Assembly (NCBI RefSeq): GCF_900117395.1
Contig: NZ_FPEG01000003.1
Location: 1,178,001-1,242,000, forward strand
DNA: 64,000 nucleotides
Reading direction: 5' to 3'
Origin: Agrococcus sp. Marseille-P2731
Lineage (GTDB): Bacteria > Actinomycetota > Actinomycetes > Actinomycetales > Microbacteriaceae
Position numbers and translations under genes: made by a program. Of this stretch, positions 41,826 to 49,889 are shown one piece after another. Within the stretch, counting starts at the first letter, position 1; each line of letters begins with the position of its first letter. Under the pieces are notes generated by a model. The model saw only the letters and a list, made by a program, of their open reading frames with translations. It was not told where the DNA came from and made no database searches.

Positions 41826-42800
41826 TCAGGCTGGCACGCCCTCCGAGCAGGAGAAGCGGCGCCGGTAGGACGACGGTGAGACGCCCAGCTGGCGCGTGAA
41901 GTGGTGCCGCAGCAGCGCCGCCGTGCCGAAGCCCGCCTGCTGCGCCACCGCATCCAGCCCCAGGTCGGTGACCTCGAGCAGCTGCTGGGCGCGCTGCACC
42001 CGCTGCGAGGCGAGCCACGCGGCCGGCGTCGTGCCCAGCTCGTCGCGGAACCGGCGGGCGAAGGTGCGCTCCGACAGGTTCGCGCGCTGGGCGAGGGCGG
42101 GCACCGAGTGCTCCTCGTCGAGGCGCTCCACCATCCAGGCGATGAGGGGTGCGAGCGTCTCCGCTCGCTGCTCGGCGACCGGGCCGACGGCGAACTGCCG
42201 CTGCCCGCCATCGCGCAGCGGCGGGACGACCATCGAGCGAGCGATCGACGCGGCGACCCGCGCGCCCTGCAGCTCGCTCACGAGGTGCAGGGCGGCGTCG
42301 ATCGCGGCGGCCGTGCCGGCGCTGGAGGTGATGGGGCCGTCGTCGACCCAGAGCGCGTCGCGCTCCACCGCGATCTGCGGGAACTGCTCGGCCAGCGCAT
42401 CCGCGTGCATCCAGTGGGTGGCGACCCTGCGCCCGTCGAGCACGCCGGCCCTGGCCGCGACGAAGGCGCCGCTGCAGAGCGTGAGCACGCGGGCGCCGCG
42501 CTCGACGGCGCGCTGCAGCACGCGAGCGACGGGCAGGCTGCACTCGGCGTCGCTGCTGCACTCGTCATAGGGGGTCACGATGATCACGTCGGCCTCGTCA
42601 GCGAAGTCGAGCCCTTCGGCGACGACCAGCGGCAGGCCGAGCCCGCCCGCCGTGCGCACGGGGCCGGGCGTCGCCGTCACCACCCGGAAGTCGTTGCGCG
42701 GCACCTCGCGATCGCTGCGGTCGTAGCCGAAGACCTCGGCGGCGACGCCCAGCTCGAACACGCTGACGTCGTCGTCGACGATGCACGCGACCTTGAGCAT
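41826..42800 (-). CDS. GlxA-family transcriptional regulator (DJ-1/PfpI domain plus AraC HTH)
   Basis: A 324-residue regulator. Residues 1-190 form a glutamine-amidotransferase-like DJ-1/PfpI domain (KVACIVDDDVSVFELGVAAE at the start, nucleophile-elbow cysteine in LTLCSGAFVAARAG). Residues about 220-315 are the AraC DNA-binding domain (ALAQRANLSERTFARRFRDE and LDAVAQQAGFGTAALLRHHF). ATG 42800 has GGGAG four bases upstream; the frame continues to 42884 but that part overlaps the first inverted repeat. Two large inverted repeats between this gene and the divergent small gene are probably its own operators. The ligand is unknown. Confidence 0.9.
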   Translation of the reverse strand: MLKVACIVDDDVSVFELGVAAEVFGYDRSDREVPRNDFRVVTATPGPVRTAGGLGLPLVVAEGLDFADEADVIIVTPYDECSSDAECSLPVARVLQRAVERGARVLTLCSGAFVAARAGVLDGRRVATHWMHADALAEQFPQIAVERDALWVDDGPITSSAGTAAAIDAALHLVSELQGARVAASIARSMVVPPLRDGGQRQFAVGPVAEQRAETLAPLIAWMVERLDEEHSVPALAQRANLSERTFARRFRDELGTTPAAWLASQRVQRAQQLLEVTDLGLDAVAQQAGFGTAALLRHHFTRQLGVSPSSYRRRFSCSEGVPA

Positions 42801-42856
42801 GCGCTCCCTCTCTCGTGCAGACGTCCTGACGGCCCCACCGGTGTGGCGGCTTCGCT

Positions 42857-42929
42857 TGGCAGGATCTTGCAGAACATTGGCCATCCTGCCACTCGTGGCA
42901 GGAACTTGGCAAGCGCAGACTTCCTGCCA
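42857..42929. promoter_or_regulatory. Double inverted repeat, candidate GlxA-type operators
   Basis: TGGCAGGAT (42857-42865) faces ATCCTGCCA (42883-42891) across 17 bases, and TGGCAGGAA (42896-42904) faces TTCCTGCCA (42921-42929) across 16 bases. The half site TGGCAGGA thus occurs four times in 73 bases, two per strand. The set fills the gap between the GlxA-type regulator and the divergent small gene, whose ATG overlaps the last half site. Confidence 0.75.
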
Positions 42930-43219
42930 TGGACATCACCTGGATCATCGTCATCGCCGTCGTGGCCCTCGTGGGCGTCGTCGGCACCGTCGCCCTCCTG
43001 CTGGGGGAGCGCGCGCCCCGAGCGAGGGTGGATCGCGAGCGGCTCGCGAGGCTGCGCGAACGCGTCGCGGCCAGCGAGGCGCTGCGGCGATCCGCCCAGC
43101 TCGAGCGCCGGATCCTCGAGGATCGCGGCGCTGCGCGAGCGAGCGGAGAGCGCCAGCGGCAGCAGCCCCTCGGCACCGAGCGACTCAGCACCGAACGGCT
43201 GTGGGCGGGTGGCCTCTAG
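42929..43219 (+). CDS. Small single-helix membrane protein
   Basis: A 96-residue protein with one N-terminal membrane helix (ITWIIVIAVVALVGVVGTVALLL) followed by a basic, Arg/Glu-rich cytoplasmic tail that looks helical (RLARLRERVAASEALRRSAQ). I do not recognise the family. CAGACT lies seven bases before the ATG, a weak leaderless pattern, and the start codon overlaps the last half site of the double inverted repeat. That position suggests control by the divergent GlxA-type protein. Coding status is less certain than for neighbours because the ORF is short. Confidence 0.55.
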   Translation: MDITWIIVIAVVALVGVVGTVALLLGERAPRARVDRERLARLRERVAASEALRRSAQLERRILEDRGAARASGERQRQQPLGTERLSTERLWAGGL

Positions 43220-43247
43220 GGCGTCTGCGCGACCACGCGCCTGCCGG

Positions 43248-43253
43248 TAGCGT
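43248..43253 (+). promoter_or_regulatory. -10 box TAGCGT for the amidohydrolase gene
   Basis: TAGCGT lies seven bases before ATG 43261 with no ribosome binding site; near-leaderless. Confidence 0.45.
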
Positions 43254-43260
43254 GCGAGGC

Positions 43261-44802
43261 ATGCGCCTCTCGAACGCCCGCCTCGTCGACGCCCATCCCT
43301 CGATCGCGGGTCCGCCCGCCGGTGCGCTGGTCGACATCGACATCGTCGACGGCGAGATCGAGCGCGTGAGCCCTGCGGGGTCCACCCCGTCGGTGGGAGA
43401 GCGGCACGACCTCGAGGGCGCGACGGTCATCCCGGGGTTGTGGGACGAGCACACCCACATGGGCCAGTGGGCTCGGCACCGCATGCGGCCCTCTGTGTTC
43501 GAGGCCGCCAGCGCCGAGGAAGCGGTGGCGATCGCCGCCCAGGCGGCCCGCGCGCACGTCGGCTCGCGATCGGCCGCCGATCCCCTCGTGCTGGTCGGGA
43601 TGCGCGACGCGCTCTGGCCCGCGCCGCCGACCCGCGAGCTGCTCGACGCCGCGACCGGCGCCGTGCCGACCCTCATCGTCTCGAGCGACGTGCACTCCTC
43701 CTGGCCGAACACGGCGATGCTCGCCCGCCTCGGCCTCACGCTCGACACCGCACTGCTGCGCGAGGACGCCGCCTTCGACGCGCTGCAGGCGGTCGAGGGG
43801 ATGCTCGACGCGGATGCGCTCGACCGGCACGTCGTCGACGCCCTGGCGGGCGCGGCGGCGCGCGGCGTCGTGGGCGTCGTCGACCTCGAGTTCGACGACG
43901 CGGTCGGGGCGTGGATGCGGCCCGGCCGCGCGACCCCGACCCGCGTCGAGGTCGGGATCTACCAGCAGGACCTCGAGCTCGCCGCCGAGCGCGGCCTGCG
44001 GATGGGCGATGCGATCGTGCCGCCGAGGCAGCGCGGGGCCGCCAACGCCCGCGTCGGCCGACTCAAGGTGATCTCCGACGGCGCGCTCGGCACCCGCACG
44101 GCGTGGACCTCGCATCCGTACGCGGATGGCGCGGGGCTGGCCGGCGCCGGGGTGCGCAACGTCGACGACGACGACCTCGACCGGCTGCTCGCGCGCGCGA
44201 CCGAGCTGGGGCTGGGCGCGGCCATCCACGCCATCGGCGACGCGGCGGTGACCGCGGCGATCGACGCGCTCGAGCGCGCCGACGCCGGCGGCAGGCCGCG
44301 CGGCGGCGACCGCATCGAGCATGCGCAGCTCGTCGACGCCGCCGACATCCCTCGCCTCGCTCGTCTCGGGATCGTCGCCTCGCTCCAACCAGAGCATGCG
44401 CTCGACGACCGCGAGCTGACCGCTTCCCTGTGGGCCGATCGAGCGGGTGACGCCTACCGCATCCGCTCGCTCATCGACGCGGGCGTGCGCGTCGTGCTCG
44501 GATCGGACGCGCCCGTGACGCCGCTCGACCCGTGGCGCGCGATCGCCACCGCGGTCACGCGCACCCGCGACGACGAGGAGCCGTGGCAGCCGGAGGAGGC
44601 GATCACGATCGCCGAGGCCATCGCCGCCTCGTCGCGCACGCGCATCGCGGCGGGCGAGCCTGCCGATCTGGTGGTGCTCGCGGATGCGCTGCCGGACGAC
44701 GACGAGGTGTCGCGCGACCCGCGCGCGGCGGCCAAGCGCCTCCGCTCGACGACCGCGAGGGCGACCCTCATCGCCGGCGAGGTCGTGCACGGCTCGCTCT
44801 GA
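43261..44802 (+). CDS. YtcJ-like metal-dependent amidohydrolase
   Basis: A 513-residue protein of the amidohydrolase superfamily, YtcJ/exoenzyme-regulator branch. Metal-binding candidates are the HTH of WDEHTHMGQW near residue 62, the lysine in RLKVISDGALGTRTAW, the histidines in GAAIHAIGDAA and DRIEHAQLVD, and the aspartate in LGSDAPVTPLDPW. No signal peptide is seen, so it is cytoplasmic. Substrates of the branch are poorly known (amides, N-formyl and cyclic compounds). It is followed by a long hairpin and then the acyl-CoA oxidase gene. Confidence 0.88.
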   Translation: MRLSNARLVDAHPSIAGPPAGALVDIDIVDGEIERVSPAGSTPSVGERHDLEGATVIPGLWDEHTHMGQWARHRMRPSVFEAASAEEAVAIAAQAARAHVGSRSAADPLVLVGMRDALWPAPPTRELLDAATGAVPTLIVSSDVHSSWPNTAMLARLGLTLDTALLREDAAFDALQAVEGMLDADALDRHVVDALAGAAARGVVGVVDLEFDDAVGAWMRPGRATPTRVEVGIYQQDLELAAERGLRMGDAIVPPRQRGAANARVGRLKVISDGALGTRTAWTSHPYADGAGLAGAGVRNVDDDDLDRLLARATELGLGAAIHAIGDAAVTAAIDALERADAGGRPRGGDRIEHAQLVDAADIPRLARLGIVASLQPEHALDDRELTASLWADRAGDAYRIRSLIDAGVRVVLGSDAPVTPLDPWRAIATAVTRTRDDEEPWQPEEAITIAEAIAASSRTRIAAGEPADLVVLADALPDDDEVSRDPRAAAKRLRSTTARATLIAGEVVHGSL

Positions 44803-44844
44803 CGGACTGCCGCTTCCGACAGCGGATCAGGCGCTGCGTTGTGG

Positions 44845-44893
44845 CGAGGGCACAAGGCGCGCCGCGGGTGCCGCGCGCGCCCTTGTGCCCTCG
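44845..44893. terminator. Long hairpin between amidohydrolase and acyl-CoA oxidase
   Basis: CGAGGGCACAAGG (44845-44857) and CCTTGTGCCCTCG (44881-44893) are perfect 13-base complements, and the GC-rich interior can extend the stem. There is no T run after it. It most likely terminates the amidohydrolase transcript. Confidence 0.5.
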
Positions 44894-44984
44894 TGCAAGG
44901 CTCGCGCGCCGCGCCTCCGCCCTGCCTACCGTGGGATCGCACCGGCGACGGTGCCGCACACGCACGTCCGTCCGAGGAGGATCC

Positions 44985-47171
44985 ATGGCCGACACCAACC
45001 GCACTCGCCGACAGCGCAGCGAGCAGCCGCGCCAGCGCGGCAAGGTCGACGTCGACTGGCTCGGGCGCGATCTGCGCGGCACCTGGGGCGATCGCCGCCT
45101 CGCCGCGCGCAAGAAGGTGGCCGACCCGCGCTTCCAGCGCATCGACGACCTCACCGTGGCCGACCACCGCCAGCGGGCGTTCGAGCAGCTGCAGCTGCTG
45201 GCCGACGACGGGGCCGTGCTCGCGGCGTTCCCGAAGCGCCTCGGCGGCGACGACGACCACGGCGGCAACATCGCGGGCTTCGAGGAGCTCGTGCTCGCCG
45301 ACCCGAGCCTGCAGATCAAGTCGGGCGTGCAGTACGGGCTCTTCGGTGCCGCGGTGCTGCACCTGGGCACCGAGCACCACCATGACACCTTCCTGCCCCC
45401 GATCATGCGCTTCGAGGTGCCGGGCGCCTTCGCCATGACCGAGACGGGCCACGGCTCGGATGTCGCGTCCATCGGCACCACGGCGACCTACGACGAGCGG
45501 GCCGAGGAGTTCGTGATCCACACCCCGTTCCGCGGCGCGTGGAAGGACTACCTGGGCAACGCCGCGCTGCACGGCAAGGATGCGGTCGTCTTCGCCAAGC
45601 TCATCACGAAGGGCGTCGACCACGGCGTGCACGCCTTCTACGTGCCGCTGCGCGACGCCGACGGGGCGTTCCTGCCCGGCATCGGCGGCGAGGACGACGG
45701 CTACAAGGGCGGCCTCAACGGCATCGACAACGGCCGCCTGCACTTCACGGACGTGCGCGTGCCTCGCACGAACCTCCTCAACCGCTACGGCGACGTCGCC
45801 CCCGACGGCACCTACTCGAGCCCGATCGACAGCCCCGGGCGCCGGTTCTTCACGATGATCGGCACGCTCGTGCAGGGCCGCGTCTCGCTCGACGGCGCGG
45901 CGACCATCGCGCAGCAGGCAGCGCTCGCGATCGCGATCCGCTACGGCGCCGAGCGCCGCCAGTTCAACGCCTCGAGCGACACCCACGAGGAGGTGCTGCT
46001 CGACTACCGCCGCCACCAGCGCCGCCTCTTCACGCGCCTCGCGAAGGCCTACGCGCAGACCTATGCGCACGAGCGCCTGCTGGTGCAGTTCGACGGCGTC
46101 TTCTCCGGCCGCACCGACACCCCCGAGGAGCGCGAGGACCTCGAGACGCTCGCCGCCGGCCTCAAGGCGCTCTCCACCTGGCAGGCGCTCGACACGCTCC
46201 AGGAGGCGCGCGAGGCGTGCGGCGGCGCGGGCTTCCTGGGCGCGAACCGCCTCGTGCAGCTGCGGGCCGACCTCGACATCTACGTCACCTTCGAGGGCGA
46301 CAACACCGTGCTGCTGCAGCTGGTGGGCAAGCGCCTGCTGGGTGACTTCGCCAAGCAGTTCAAGGGCGTGTCGAAGGCAGACATCGCGCGCTTCGCCGCC
46401 GACCAGTTCTTCGACCGCGCCACCTCGCTCGTGGGCCTGCGGGCGCTGTCGCAGGATGTGCGCGACCTGCGCAACGTCAAGAAGTCGTCGGTCGCCCTGC
46501 GCGACGCCGACGTGCAGCGCGACCTGCTCGAGGACCGCGTCGAGACGATGGTCGCCGACATCGCGGGCCGGCTGCGCCACGCGCCCAAGGAGCAGGAGAT
46601 GGCCGCCGCGGCCTTCAACGCCGAGCAGCACCAGCTGATCGAGGCGGCGCGGGCCTGGGTCGAGCTGCAGCAGTACGAGGCGCTCGCAGCAGCCGTCGAG
46701 CGCGCGCCAGAGGCGACCAAGCAGGTGCTCACCCACCTGCGCGACCTCTTCGCCCTCACGATCATCGAGGAGCACGCCGCCTGGCACCTCGAGCAGGGCC
46801 GCATCTCGGGCACCCGCTCGCAGGCCGTCACCTCGACGATCGAGCGCCTGCTCGTCAAGCTGCGCCCGCACGCGCTCGACCTGGTCGCCGCCTTCGGGCT
46901 CGGCGACGAGCACCTGCGCGCGCACATCGCGACGGGCGCGGAGGCCTCGCGGCAGGCCGAGGCGCAGGCCCACTACGACCGCCTCCGTGCTGCCGGCGAG
47001 CTGCCGACGCCCGAGAAGCGCGCGAAGGGCACGAACCCCGACGCGCAGCCCATCGCCGTCGCCGGCGCGGCACCCGTCCCGCCATCGGCGTTCACCGACT
47101 CGGCCCCGTCGGCCCCGTCGGCATCGGATGCGGCTGACGCCGAGGAAGGCGCGACGCTCGCGTCGCGCTGA
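44985..47171 (+). CDS. Acyl-CoA oxidase
   Basis: A 728-residue flavoprotein of the acyl-CoA oxidase family, which makes the 2,3-double bond of acyl-CoA and passes electrons to oxygen, giving hydrogen peroxide. Seen are FAMTETGHGSDVASIGTTATY (FAD and substrate contacts), the middle beta domain with GIDNGRLHFTDVRVPRTNLL, ACGGAGFLGANRL and the catalytic-glutamate region YVTFEGDNTVLLQ. The two C-terminal helical domains are present, so the length is that of peroxisomal-type oxidases rather than dehydrogenases (about 380). GGAGG lies six bases before ATG 44985. The last 60 residues are a Pro/Ala-rich tail. Confidence 0.92.
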   Translation: MADTNRTRRQRSEQPRQRGKVDVDWLGRDLRGTWGDRRLAARKKVADPRFQRIDDLTVADHRQRAFEQLQLLADDGAVLAAFPKRLGGDDDHGGNIAGFEELVLADPSLQIKSGVQYGLFGAAVLHLGTEHHHDTFLPPIMRFEVPGAFAMTETGHGSDVASIGTTATYDERAEEFVIHTPFRGAWKDYLGNAALHGKDAVVFAKLITKGVDHGVHAFYVPLRDADGAFLPGIGGEDDGYKGGLNGIDNGRLHFTDVRVPRTNLLNRYGDVAPDGTYSSPIDSPGRRFFTMIGTLVQGRVSLDGAATIAQQAALAIAIRYGAERRQFNASSDTHEEVLLDYRRHQRRLFTRLAKAYAQTYAHERLLVQFDGVFSGRTDTPEEREDLETLAAGLKALSTWQALDTLQEAREACGGAGFLGANRLVQLRADLDIYVTFEGDNTVLLQLVGKRLLGDFAKQFKGVSKADIARFAADQFFDRATSLVGLRALSQDVRDLRNVKKSSVALRDADVQRDLLEDRVETMVADIAGRLRHAPKEQEMAAAAFNAEQHQLIEAARAWVELQQYEALAAAVERAPEATKQVLTHLRDLFALTIIEEHAAWHLEQGRISGTRSQAVTSTIERLLVKLRPHALDLVAAFGLGDEHLRAHIATGAEASRQAEAQAHYDRLRAAGELPTPEKRAKGTNPDAQPIAVAGAAPVPPSAFTDSAPSAPSASDAADAEEGATLASR

Positions 47172-47200
47172 CCTGCGGCACGCCGTCGACCGCGGCGACG

Positions 47201-47232
47201 AGGGGCCCGGCTGCTGCTGCAGCCGGGCCCCT
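47201..47232 (+). terminator. Terminator of the acyl-CoA oxidase gene
   Basis: AGGGGCCCGGCTG and CAGCCGGGCCCCT form a perfect 13-base stem with a CTGCTG loop, 29 bases after the stop codon. A short GCGTTGTCCTT follows. Confidence 0.75.
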
Positions 47233-47242
47233 GCGTTGTCCT

Positions 47243-47270
47243 TGCATGCGCAACCCATAGGTCGCATGCA
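47243..47270 (+). promoter_or_regulatory. Inverted repeat upstream of the desaturase
   Basis: TGCATGCG and CGCATGCA are exact complements separated by 12 bases, about 110 bases before the desaturase start. The size and spacing fit a dimeric regulator. A TACGCT (47293-47298) just downstream may be the -10 box. Confidence 0.45.
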
Positions 47271-47380
47271 CCGAGCGGCATTGCGTACGCCATACGCTAA
47301 GAAGCATCCGAGGTCCCGACCGCGCACGGTCGGCAGGCCTCCACCGGCTGGGAAGTCGCCGTTGACCCCAAGGGGGCCGC

Positions 47381-48484
47381 ATGACCACGATGACCACACC
47401 TGAGGTGACGCAGGGCGCACTGCGCTCCACGATCCGCGCATCCGACCGCTCCGAGGAGGAGCGCCGCGCCGACTTCCGCGTCGTCGCCAAGGCCGTGCGC
47501 GACGCCGGCCTGCTCGAGCGCACCATCGGCTTCTACGTCTGGCTGATGGTCGGCCTCGGCGTCGCCCTCATCGGGCTGCTCGTCGGCTCGGCTCTGCTCG
47601 GCGACAGCTGGTTCCAGCTGCTCATCGCCGCGGGGCTCGGCATCGTCCTGACCCAGATCTCCTTCATCGCGCACGAGGCCTCGCACCGCCAGGTGCTGAA
47701 GAACGGCCCCGCGAACGACCGCCTCGGCCGCATCCTCGCCGCCGGCGTCGTCGGCATCAGCCACCAGTGGTGGATGACGAAGCACTCGCGCCACCACGCG
47801 AACCCCAATCAGATCGGTCGCGACCCCGACATCGAGGTCGACACCATCTCGTTCCTCCCTTCCGACGCCAAGAAGTCGCGCGGCGTGGTGCGCTGGATCA
47901 CTCGCCGTCAGGGCTGGCTGTTCTTCCCCCTGCTGACGATGGAGGGCCTGAACCTGCACCAGCACTCGATCCGCACGCTCCTCGAGCGTCGCCCGGTCAC
48001 GGGCCGCTGGATCGAGCTCGGCCTCATCGCCGCCCGCTTCGCGCTCTACCTCACCTTCGTCTTCATCGTGATGCCGCCGCTGATGGCCGTCGCGTTCCTC
48101 GCCGTGCAGATGGCCGTCTTCGGCGTCGGCATGGGCGCATCCTTCGCCCCGAACCACAAGGGCATGCCGACGGTGAGCCCCGACGCGAAGCTCGACTTCT
48201 TCACGAAGCAGGTCCGCACCTCGCGCAACATCCGCGGCTGGGGCATGAGCGGGCTGATGGGCGGCCTGAACTACCAGGTCGAGCACCACCTCTTCCCGAA
48301 CATGGCACGCCCGCACCTGCGCAAGGCGAGCGAGATCGTGCGCCTGCACTGCGAGACCCACAACATCCCCTACACGGAGACGAGCCTGACCGGTGCCTAC
48401 GCATCCGTCGTCCGTCACCTCAACCGCGTCGGCCTCGCCGCGCGCGACCCGTTCGACTGCCCCATGCTGGACGCGCGCCGCTGA
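47381..48484 (+). CDS. Membrane fatty acid desaturase
   Basis: A 367-residue di-iron desaturase that puts a double bond into fatty acyl chains of membrane lipids. All three histidine boxes are present: HEASH, HSRHHANPN (HxxHH) and NYQVEHHLFP (QxxHH). Four to five membrane helices surround them. ATG 47381 is used; an ATG three codons later is possible. An acyltransferase gene with its own GGAGG follows after 22 bases, so the two likely work on membrane phospholipid composition, for instance in the cold. Electron donors are not encoded nearby. Confidence 0.93.
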   Translation: MTTMTTPEVTQGALRSTIRASDRSEEERRADFRVVAKAVRDAGLLERTIGFYVWLMVGLGVALIGLLVGSALLGDSWFQLLIAAGLGIVLTQISFIAHEASHRQVLKNGPANDRLGRILAAGVVGISHQWWMTKHSRHHANPNQIGRDPDIEVDTISFLPSDAKKSRGVVRWITRRQGWLFFPLLTMEGLNLHQHSIRTLLERRPVTGRWIELGLIAARFALYLTFVFIVMPPLMAVAFLAVQMAVFGVGMGASFAPNHKGMPTVSPDAKLDFFTKQVRTSRNIRGWGMSGLMGGLNYQVEHHLFPNMARPHLRKASEIVRLHCETHNIPYTETSLTGAYASVVRHLNRVGLAARDPFDCPMLDARR

Positions 48485-48506
48485 CGGCGCGAGCAGGAGG
48501 ACGACC

Positions 48507-49115
48507 ATGAGCAGGATGCCGATCCGTCATGCCATCTCGCGGCTGCACTGGGCGCTCAGCCCCTGGCAGCTGCGGCGCGAGTCGCCGTCCTACGACGGCC
48601 CCCGGCTGCTGATCGGCGCCCCGCACACCTCGAACCGCGACTTCGTCATCATGCTCGCGATCGCGTGGGATGCGCGGCTGGCGGTCAAGTGGCTCGGCAA
48701 GCGCGAGCTGTTCCAGGGCCCCTTCGGCCGCGTGATGCACTGGCTGGGTGGGATCCCCGTGGATCGCGACGACCCCGCCGGGCTGGTCGATCGGGTCGTG
48801 GAGCTCGCCCGTAGCGACCCGCGCGCGGCGATCGTGGTGACGCCGGACGGCACCCGCAGCTCCACGCAGTGGCGCAGCGGCTTCTACCGCATCGCCTACG
48901 AGGCGGGCGTGCCGGTGACGCTGGGCTTCGTCGACTCGACGACGCGCACGTCGGGGCTCGGGCCGACCGTGCACCTGACGGGTGACGTAGTCTCCGACAT
49001 GGACCGCATCCGCGCCTTCTACGCGGACAAGCGTGGCATCAACCCCGAGCGCACGACGGAGCCGCGGCTCGCCGACGAGGCCGGCCTCACGCAGCGCCTC
49101 ACCGAGCGCGCCTAG
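48507..49115 (+). CDS. PlsC-like 1-acylglycerol-3-phosphate acyltransferase
   Basis: A 202-residue acyltransferase. The catalytic HX4D motif is HTSNRD in IGAPHTSNRDFV, and the acceptor-binding motif reads VVTPDGTRSS, in which PEGTR has become PDGTR, as in a branch of small bacterial members. KWLGKRELFQGPFGRVMHWLGGIPVDRD fits the second block. There is no clear membrane anchor. GGAGG lies seven bases before ATG 48507. It follows the desaturase closely and is probably co-transcribed with it. Confidence 0.88.
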   Translation: MSRMPIRHAISRLHWALSPWQLRRESPSYDGPRLLIGAPHTSNRDFVIMLAIAWDARLAVKWLGKRELFQGPFGRVMHWLGGIPVDRDDPAGLVDRVVELARSDPRAAIVVTPDGTRSSTQWRSGFYRIAYEAGVPVTLGFVDSTTRTSGLGPTVHLTGDVVSDMDRIRAFYADKRGINPERTTEPRLADEAGLTQRLTERA

Positions 49116-49123
49116 CCTCCGCT

Positions 49124-49237
49124 GCAGGTCGCACGCGTCACCCCCGTTGGTCGAGGAGCGCGCGGCCGCAGGCCGCACGCGTCACCCCCGTTGGTCGAGG
49201 AGCGCGCGGCCGCAGGCCGCACGCGTCACGAGACCCC
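49124..49237. repeat. Tandem REP-like palindromic elements
   Basis: Copies start at 49146 and 49190, giving a 44-base period: GTTGGTCGAGGAGCGCGC, central arms GCGGCC-GCA-GGCCGC, then ACGCGTCAC. The second copy runs on into GAGACCCC. A partial third copy (GCAGGTCGCACGCGTCACCCCC) precedes them at 49124-49145. The complete form folds into an imperfect hairpin. The same element sits inside treZ at 39317-39363. It fills the gap between the acyltransferase and the PNPOx-fold gene. Confidence 0.85.
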
Positions 49238-49283
49238 GCCTCCACCCCTGGCGCCCGCGCCGCCGCGGTGCGACCATGAGCGC

Positions 49284-49742
49284 ATGCCCGCTAACGCCGC
49301 ACCCACCGACGCCGTGCACGACATCAGCGAGGACGAGTGCCTCAAGCTGCTCTCCGTGTTCGAGTTCGGCCGCATCGCCTTCCGCGTCGCGGATGCGCTC
49401 GAGGTGTTCCCCGTGAACTACCACGCGCGCGGGCGGGCGATCACGTTCCGGACGGCCCCCGGCACGAAGCTCGCCGGCGTGCTGCTTGCCGACGACGTCG
49501 TGTTCGAGATCGACAACATCGGCGTGAAGGAGGCGTGGAGCGTCATCGGGCACGGCCGCGCCCGCAGGCTCGAGTCGGCTGCCGAGGTCGAGGAGGCATC
49601 GGCCCTGCCCATCCACCCGCTCATCCCGACCGTGACGCGAGAGTTCGTCCGCATCGACCTCGCGCGCGTCTCCGGGCGGCGCTTCCACCGCTGGGCCGCA
49701 CCCGACCCCGACGCGGAGCCGCTGGTCGACTCGAGCGACTGA
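49284..49742 (+). CDS. PNPOx-fold (pyridoxamine 5'-phosphate oxidase-like) flavoprotein
   Basis: A 152-residue split-barrel protein. CLKLLSVFEFGRIAFRVADAL is the typical opening of short actinobacterial PNPOx-like proteins, followed by VFPVNYHARGRAITFRTAPG, the phosphate-contacting stretch for a flavin (FMN or F420). WSVIGHGRARRLES follows the second strand pair. Such proteins bind FMN, F420 or heme and seldom have known substrates. ATG 49284 is chosen because GACCAT lies six bases upstream; the frame is open through the repeat element before it but that part is not protein-like. Confidence 0.86.
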   Translation: MPANAAPTDAVHDISEDECLKLLSVFEFGRIAFRVADALEVFPVNYHARGRAITFRTAPGTKLAGVLLADDVVFEIDNIGVKEAWSVIGHGRARRLESAAEVEEASALPIHPLIPTVTREFVRIDLARVSGRRFHRWAAPDPDAEPLVDSSD

Positions 49743-49889
49743 GCGCAGCCGCCCGCGAGGCTGGCGTGACGGTGCGTGACGCGACGACCCCGCGGGAATT
49801 GTGCCCACCGCATCCGCTGTTGTCAGACTGTGGAGACGTGCCTGTCGGCGGCAGGCGCGCTGCAGGAGTCGGGAGCGGGGAGCGAGCGC

